DNA from: Ophiura sarsii
Taxonomy: Eukaryota; Echinodermata; Ophiuroidea; Amphilepidida; Ophiuridae
Length of the DNA: 64,000 nucleotides
Direction of reading: 5' to 3'
Assembly (NCBI GenBank): GCA_035610835.1
Contig: CM069446.1
Span: forward strand, 49,205,625 to 49,269,624
In this document: positions 60,501-64,000 of the stretch, one piece after another
Position numbering within the stretch: position 1 is the stretch's first letter
How the letters are laid out: each line of letters opens with the position of its first letter
Translations under genes and position numbers: made by a program
The notes under the pieces: model-generated
Seen by the model: only the letters and a program-made list of their open reading frames with translations
Told to the model about the DNA's origin: nothing
Database searches by the model: none

Positions 60501-63500
60501 AGCCTCGTTAATCCAGGTAATTAGTATGCATTGCATAATCTCATGTCATTCCGCAACGCAAAAGTACAATTTTTTAGGATAGCAAGAAAAAAAATGTACC
60601 CTATTTTCATTTAACTATTTTTTCTCTGCACACAATTGACATGCTTCACAATGATCAAAAAAAAATTGGAAAATTCTGTTAATTAATAGCCCTAACGAGC
60701 GTTGCGGAATGACGTGTTGCGGAATGACGGTGCGGAATGACAAAGGTATTAATCCCTATATTTAGGCAATTTATTGAGCAAATTGTGATATTTTTGTGTA
60801 CTTGGTATAAGATCATCCTTATTTATGATAATTCATTCAAATATGGACTCTAAACTTCTAAAAAAGTTTCAAAATTGATGAAAACTCATAATTTGCTGAA
60901 TTAGGCAACTTTGATGTGCAAGCTGATGAATTCGGCAACTTTATCACAAAATCATGGCTACTTTACCTGTAAATGATGATTTCAATGTGAAAATAGTTGG
61001 GTTACTTGTATTCACGAATTTGTAACATATGAAATGCCACTGATTACTCTTTCTTTTATTTTTTATGCATATTAAAGCATAAAAACATGTTTTTTCTTTT
61101 CTCTATGGAGTTTTGCACACAAATTCACACTGTCATTCCGCAACGTCATTCCGCAACACCTACTTTTATTTTTTGATGACCTACTAGAAGTCCTAGCTGA
61201 TGATTAAGTTTTATGAAAATGCTTTTGTCAGTTAGCTAACACTTCAAACCTTCTAAAAAGTAACTTCAATAATGATACACTCTAAAAAGTTCACAGAGTT
61301 TTCACTTTGTGTAAACATGTAAAAAAAACACCAATCGTCTGCGTCATTCCGCAACGCAAATTTGCATATGCAAATTAGGATACTTGGAAGCACAGTCTAA
61401 TTTTTTCCCTAGGTTTATTTTTTTAGTATCAATCGCTATTATCAAATAAAGTTGTAAAATGGGGAGTAACTACAAATCTCTGGGTTTTACACCCAACAGA
61501 AAGTGGATTTTTGTGTGTAAATGTCATTCCGCAACGCGTGGAATTGCCCATATCTCAATATTAACACTGGCGACTTCCGACGGGTTTTCCCATACCACCA
61601 CACATATAGTATAGTATTACTTTATACATTCTGAAGGGCCAGATGGAGATACAAAGGTTTGACAGACAGAACAGTACCGATTTGTATTTTAGCACAGTTT
61701 GAGCCAAATTTGACTGAACGATATTTATCTTGCCTGATATTATAGTTGATTTTGATAACAATTTAGTGGTCCTTATTTTTATTTCAGAAAAGGGTCGCAA
61801 AGGAGAAAAACCCGGCAAAAAGAACAAGAACAAAGGTCGCTTATCGGATGATGAAACGCCCAAGTCAAAGAAGAAAATGAAAACTATCTCAACACCGTAA
61901 GTTATATAAGAACGCAATGTTTTATTATGCATATAGTGCTTTCATGCTGAAATTGATTGGTATTTGTATTCCCTGCCATTTTTCTGCCTTGTAAGTTAGG
62001 CAAGAAAAACCCTGTTTTCTATGAGCCAGTCCGACCCATTTGGTTTTTCCTTCTTTTTTAAAAATTTATTTTTTACAATTTTGTTGAATGATTGGACATT
62101 TAAATTATTTGTTTACAAAAAACAAAACAATGCTTGACCGACCGACCCTACCTGAGAGGTCCGTTTGCCCATAGATAGGTTTATTTTTGTTTGCCTTAAT
62201 AAGCTCATTAGCCTCTTGCCAATTTATTAGATATGCGATGTCTCATTCACAGATCCCAATTCATCAAAGTCATATTCAGTGTCCAAATTAATAACAGGGA
62301 ATCTACATGCACTGGTGCATGTAGAGTCAAAATTCTACATGCACAGCATCAAAGTTACATGCACCAAATGTCCTGGTGTACAAAAACATAAATGATAAAG
62401 TAACAGTAAAACAACATAAAACTGCAGTATAATTTATGATTAGGCCTACTTACCCTGTCTTATGTTATGATGCCCTTTCATTCACAGATTTGTCCTTCTT
62501 CCACAATGAAAATAATGTAGTTTTTTACGCTGGAATTGGTTTTTTTCGGAGGCATTGTTGCTGCCTATTATTTCGTTATTTCCTACGAAACTTTTAACAA
62601 ATCAACAAATCGCACGTGTGATTTCATTGTCTAGTAATAGGGGTATTAATTATTGAGACCCTGCCTGACGTAATCATAATTAACGCTGATTTGTCTGTTC
62701 CGCACATGTGACCGGGACATGTGTTTACCCGACAGAATACGATCATGACGTACATACGAAGTTTTACGAACGTAAATATAGGGGTTTTCCCAACTTCGCT
62801 GAGTATCGTGAGCTTCAGACTGTGAAGTTCGCGACTTTCGCGTAACTCAGTGGAAGCTAGGTCAACACGGGGGACAGCAGGGGATTTCCAATTTCGCGTA
62901 AGGATTTGCCGATCGTTCCAACTCATTAATTGGATAGTTAATTATATTAATTTACTAAATTACTTTCAACTATTGGAATTTTGAACGGAATTTTTTCTTT
63001 TTCTTTCTTTTTTCCTTATGATATCCCAAATTATTATATGAGCAGTATCCCGATATGCCGATCATTTACAGTGTTGCTTCTTGATTAAGCTTAGACCTAC
63101 ATGCACAGTGTGCATGCAGCATAGAAAAGTTACATGCACTAGCAAAAAATTACATGCACTGGTGCATGCGTGCACACGACTATTTCGAACACTGGTCATA
63201 TTCACAATTTTTCTAAGGCAGGTCAGATTTAATCCAAGTTATTAACACTATCGGTTCAAGATTTTACCCCATGTTGTACATGTATGTATTCCAAATCAAG
63301 TCAGATTTGAATTCAAGTTCATAGTTCTCTGCCACAGGTCAGATATAATCCAAGTTATATTGATATATAATCCAAGTTAAATTCTCTTTTCTTGTCTTTA
63401 CAGGTCAGTGACGCCTATTTTAACGTTACCGTCAGTTATGAATGCACCCTCAGATGTTTTAGATATGCCCGTTGATCCTAATGAACCCACCTACTGTTTA

Positions 63501-63548
63501 TGTCATCAAGTTTCCTATGGGGAAATGATAGGCTGTGATAATCAAGAT
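51503..63548 (+). CDS. ING5: ING4/ING5-type inhibitor of growth protein, 3' partial (runs off window)
   Basis: Six exons join in frame: 51503-51539, 53232-53303, 55608-55774, 57226-57364, 61788-61896 and 63404-63548, giving 223 residues. The protein begins [18 protein letters not shown] and has the ING N-terminal helical domain ([42 protein letters not shown]). An Ala run of eight, a Lys-rich nuclear localisation region and the lead-in to the PHD finger ([31 protein letters not shown]) follow. ING4/5 proteins are readers of H3K4me3 in MYST-type acetyltransferase complexes with BRPF or JADE scaffolds. Exon boundaries agree with the vertebrate ING4/5 pattern as I recall it. The exon with the remaining PHD zinc ligands (normally starting C-x-x-x-W-F-H) lies beyond 64000. 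The single gene could equal vertebrate ING4 plus ING5; the MATA start is closest to ING5. Confidence 0.96.
51542..51607 (-). repeat. Right arm of 66-bp inverted repeat (start of ING intron 1)
   Basis: This is the reverse complement of 50889-50954 with 65 of 66 bases the same. It starts directly after the exon 1 donor GT. The arms are separated by 587 bases containing the possible Helitron end, the promoter and exon 1. Confidence 0.9.
52153..52162 (+). promoter_or_regulatory. NRF1-like site in ING intron 1
   Basis: CGCATGCGCA matches the core of the NRF1 palindrome. It lies 600 bases after exon 1 in a CpG-containing patch (CGCCCGCCGTACGTATACG). Confidence 0.3.
52730..52790. repeat. Hairpin in ING intron 1
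   Basis: AAAGACACCTCGC (52736-52748) pairs perfectly with GCGAGGTGTCTTT (52776-52788). The stem extends through TTTGT with one bulge. Confidence 0.75.
52888..53189 (+). mobile_element. AGGTAGATG-family MITE in ING intron 1
   Basis: Begins AGGTAGATGACCCGATCAC and ends AAAATCGGAACATCTACCT, an inverted terminal repeat of about 17 bases. Ends 42 bases before ING exon 2. Homologous to 12752-13079 and, inverted, to 50178-50316. Confidence 0.8.
53232..53303 (+). CDS. ING exon 2
   Basis: The exon is 72 nt, with acceptor tttgtattcag and donor CAAG|gtaaga. It encodes [18 protein letters not shown] then DQRTQ, the leucine-rich first helix of the ING domain. A MITE ends 42 bases before the exon and another begins 16 bases after it. 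Confidence 0.95.
53320..53541 (+). mobile_element. TTAACCCC-family MITE in ING intron 2
   Basis: TTAACCCCTGAGAACTACCG at left, CCCCAGGGGGTTAA at right, with TTAA at both ends as for piggyBac-type target sites. Begins 16 bases after the ING exon 2 donor. Confidence 0.85.
53700..53914 (+). pseudogene. LINE 3' coding remnant (C-terminus of reverse-transcriptase ORF)
   Basis: Plus strand reads [19 protein letters not shown] then, after a frame break, [27 protein letters not shown]. The ending L-FK-SLKT-LF is typical of CR1/L2-type LINE proteins. The middle (the usual WNSLP region) is disrupted. Lies in ING intron 2. Confidence 0.65.
53915..55019 (+). mobile_element. ~1.1-kb non-autonomous DNA transposon inserted in a LINE tail
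   Basis: AGGGATTTCCTGTGATCACGG near the left end is inverted as ATCACGGGAAATCCCT at right. The flanks carry AACTATGGCTAA (53903-53914) and AACTACGGCTAA (55020-55031), a possible imperfect target duplication. Subterminal TCACGG motifs are repeated. No long frame. Confidence 0.65.
55032..55450 (+). repeat. LINE 3' tails in opposite orientations
   Basis: At 55144-55215 the minus strand reads AGCGCCCAAGG...GGGCGCTATATAAATATGTT then ATT repeats; at 55365-55450 the plus strand reads AAGCGCCGCCCAGAGG...CGGCGCTATACAAAT then TTATT. Both match the hairpin plus GCGCTATAYAAAT tail common in RTE/L2/CR1-type LINEs. Confidence 0.6.
55608..55774 (+). CDS. ING exon 3
   Basis: The exon is 167 nt, with acceptor gtttttgtag and donor ATG|gtaagg. 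It encodes [32 protein letters not shown] and [13 protein letters not shown], the core of the ING dimerisation helices. The phase runs 1 to 0 and agrees with both neighbours. Confidence 0.96.
55877..56559 (+). mobile_element. hAT-like element in ING intron 3
   Basis: Starts CAACGTTCGAAATAAG and ends TGCTATTTCGAATGCTG, inverted. The 8-base duplication TGTGTAGG flanks it at 55869-55876 and 56560-56567. Subterminal GGTTATCYGRC motifs occur near both ends. 683 bp, no transposase. Confidence 0.85.
57226..57364 (+). CDS. ING exon 4 with polyalanine
   Basis: The exon is 139 nt, with acceptor cttccag and donor AAGA|gtgagt. It encodes [18 protein letters not shown], then NIEQ, eight alanines, S-A and EFDSRTGGD. 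The [16 protein letters not shown] string is nearly invariant in ING4/5. The Ala run uses mixed GCN codons, so it is not a young triplet expansion. A 466-bp hairpin transposon begins 19 bases after the donor. Confidence 0.95.
57384..57849 (+). mobile_element. Foldback mariner-like element just after ING exon 4
   Basis: AACTGCTCACAAAAAGTATC at left is inverted as GATACTTTTTGTGAGCAGTT at right. The arms run about 205 bases each around a ~50-base centre, and TA flanks both ends. Transcribed with ING, it would form a long hairpin. Confidence 0.92.
58030..58130 (+). repeat. tRNA-like SINE head in ING intron 4
   Basis: An A box TGGTGTAGTGG at 58043-58053 and a B box GGTTCAAATCC at 58086-58096 are correctly ordered and spaced for an RNA polymerase III internal promoter. 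The stem pairings are weak, so a SINE remnant is more likely than a tRNA gene. Confidence 0.55.
58438..59019 (+). mobile_element. TTAA-type MITE, copy 6, split by a nested insertion
   Basis: TTAACACTTTCCACATGGC at left and CCGTGTGAAAAGTGTTAA at right. The interior is interrupted at 58564-58889 by a second transposon. Removing it and one 8-base duplication restores the family sequence. Confidence 0.9.
58564..58889 (+). mobile_element. hAT-like MITE nested in the TTAA-type MITE
   Basis: Starts CAGTGGCGTAGCCAG and ends CTAGCTATGCCACTG, inverted. It is flanked by the exact 8-base duplication ATTTCAAT (58556-58563 and 58890-58897), the hAT signature. 326 bp, no coding capacity; contains G and C runs. 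Confidence 0.93.
59020..60172. other. ING intron 4, no exon seen
   Basis: TTTTTCCGGCCCTTCAACATGT near 59110 repeats a sequence just after exon 3 (near 55798), and GGTGGGGCATGGGAAAACCC near 59277 is inverted near 61580. These point to further unclassified repeats. Confidence 0.45.
59950..59975 (+). promoter_or_regulatory. Perfect palindromic RFX X-box-like site
   Basis: GTTACCATGGTAAC at 59958-59971 is a perfect 14-base palindrome matching the RFX X-box consensus. In ING intron 4; function unknown. Confidence 0.5.
60173..61557 (+). mobile_element. ~1.4-kb element with multiple TCATTCCGCAAC motifs
   Basis: GATATGGGCAATTCCA at left is inverted as TGGAATTGCCCATATCTC at right. Eight copies or near-copies of TCATTCCGCAAC lie inside, in both orientations: near 60546, three at 60704-60740, two at 61131-61158, one near 61343, one near 61523. 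No long frame. In ING intron 4. Confidence 0.7.
61788..61896 (+). CDS. ING exon 5 (basic nuclear localisation region)
   Basis: The exon is 109 nt, with acceptor tttatttcag and donor CACC|gtaagt. It encodes [18 protein letters not shown] then [13 protein letters not shown], the Lys-rich segment that carries the nuclear localisation signal in this family. It is the least conserved exon, but phase and position fit. Confidence 0.93.
61996..62199 (+). mobile_element. MITE-like element, TTAGGC-A-rich termini (copy 6)
   Basis: TTAGGCAAGAAAAACCCTG at left; GTTTATTTTTGTTTGCCTTAA at right, inverted. Lies 100 bases after the ING exon 5 donor. GACCGACCGACCC occurs near the right end. Confidence 0.6.
62277..63194 (+). 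mobile_element. hAT-like element in ING intron 5
   Basis: Starts CAGTGTCCAAATTAAT and ends ACTATTTCGAACACTG, inverted, with the 8-base duplication GTCATATT at 62269-62276 and 63195-63202. 918 bp. Subterminal TACATGCACTGGTGCATG-type palindromes occur near both ends. Ends resemble those of 55877-56559. Confidence 0.88.
63404..63548 (+). CDS. ING exon 6 (lead-in to PHD finger)
   Basis: The exon is 145 nt, with acceptor ctttacag and donor CAAGAT|gtaagt. It encodes [32 protein letters not shown] and [14 protein letters not shown]. The Cys pair of CLC and the Cys of GCDN are the first three zinc ligands of the PHD finger. The finger is completed in a later exon outside the window. Confidence 0.95.
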
Positions 63549-63593
63549 GTAAGTATAATTTACCAATGCTCAAACACTGAGATCAAAGATTTA

Positions 63594-63784
63594 AAGTTTA
63601 TAAGTGGTAATTTTAGTGTGATTAAATGTTCGCGCTTTGTTGACTGTCAGCCATTTCGTTTGTTTTTAAATTCACGATTTGAAAGTTCATTACACAAAAT
63701 AAATATGTTTGCATGTTTTTATTTTCACAGTATCTGCTTGGAGCGCCAAAATTAATGTAGCGCAAAATTGTCCACGTTTACAGT
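63594..63784 (+). mobile_element. MITE with CTGTAAAAGTGG termini (ING intron 6)
   Basis: Left end AAGTTTATAAGTGGTAATTTT is degraded; right end AAAATTGTCCACGTTTACAGTA is clear. Interior TTTTTAAATTCACGATTTG and ACAAAATAAATATGTTTGC match the family. Starts about 45 bases after the exon 6 donor. Confidence 0.7.
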
Positions 63785-64000
63785 ATAACAGCCAAAGTCT
63801 ACGCTTCTTTGAAGGGAGTGCTGGTATGGCACATGGAATTATTTTGAAAAGTGAAATCAATATCATGTGATTCATTAGATCTTTTCTAATCACAATGAGA
63901 ATTGATTGCCATTTTTGCACTTTTGTTCTAGAGAATCTTTGTGAGCAGGGGTCAAAATAATGTTCTATTTTGTGAAAACATGGAGCTAATTGCCCTTTGC

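Overview
The window is animal nuclear DNA: intron-rich genes with GT-AG splicing, AT-rich non-coding sequence, and a heavy load of short non-autonomous DNA transposons, tRNA-derived SINE-like pieces and decayed LINE fragments. Both recognisable genes belong to metazoan chromatin families. The compact, diverged intron contents and the transposon types suggest an invertebrate, plausibly a marine deuterostome, but the sequence alone does not settle the clade.

Gene 1 (30519-40075, + strand) is the 3' part of a PRDM3/PRDM16 (MECOM/EVI1, hamlet-type) gene. Two exons encode the C-terminal half of the PR/SET domain. A third carries the atypical first zinc finger. One very large terminal exon (37113-40075) holds five more N-terminal fingers, two CtBP-type motifs (AFDLS, PLDLS) and the three-finger C-terminal cluster. 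The exons join in frame over 3429 nt (1142 residues plus stop). The 5' exons are not recognised, and about 30 kb of mostly repetitive DNA lies upstream, with a few stretches that look like possible enhancers.

Gene 2 (51503 to beyond the window end, + strand) is an ING4/ING5-type inhibitor-of-growth gene. Six exons (51503-51539, 53232-53303, 55608-55774, 57226-57364, 61788-61896, 63404-63548) join in frame over 669 nt (223 residues). The gene runs off the right edge inside the PHD finger. Its exons are hemmed in by transposons, in several cases within 16-45 bases of a splice site.

Layout: 1-30.5 kb is non-genic, with paired MITEs, two SINE-like pieces, tandem duplications and homopolymer runs. 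30.5-40.1 kb is the PRDM gene, followed to about 47 kb by a probable 3' UTR and intergenic region with more MITEs. 47.7-49.6 kb is a 39-bp minisatellite followed at once by a foldback element. 50.2-51.4 kb holds a 100-N assembly gap, a dead LINE reverse-transcriptase fragment and a possible Helitron end. 51.4-64 kb is the ING gene, whose introns contain at least three elements with 8-bp target duplications (hAT-like), a long hairpin mariner-like element and an unusual element carrying eight copies of a TCATTCCGCAAC-type motif.

The two genes are not an operon. They are neighbouring chromatin regulators: a PR/SET zinc-finger transcription factor and a histone-reader subunit of acetyltransferase complexes. 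Their adjacency depends on the gap being correctly joined. No RNA gene of clear function, CRISPR array or prokaryotic feature was found.
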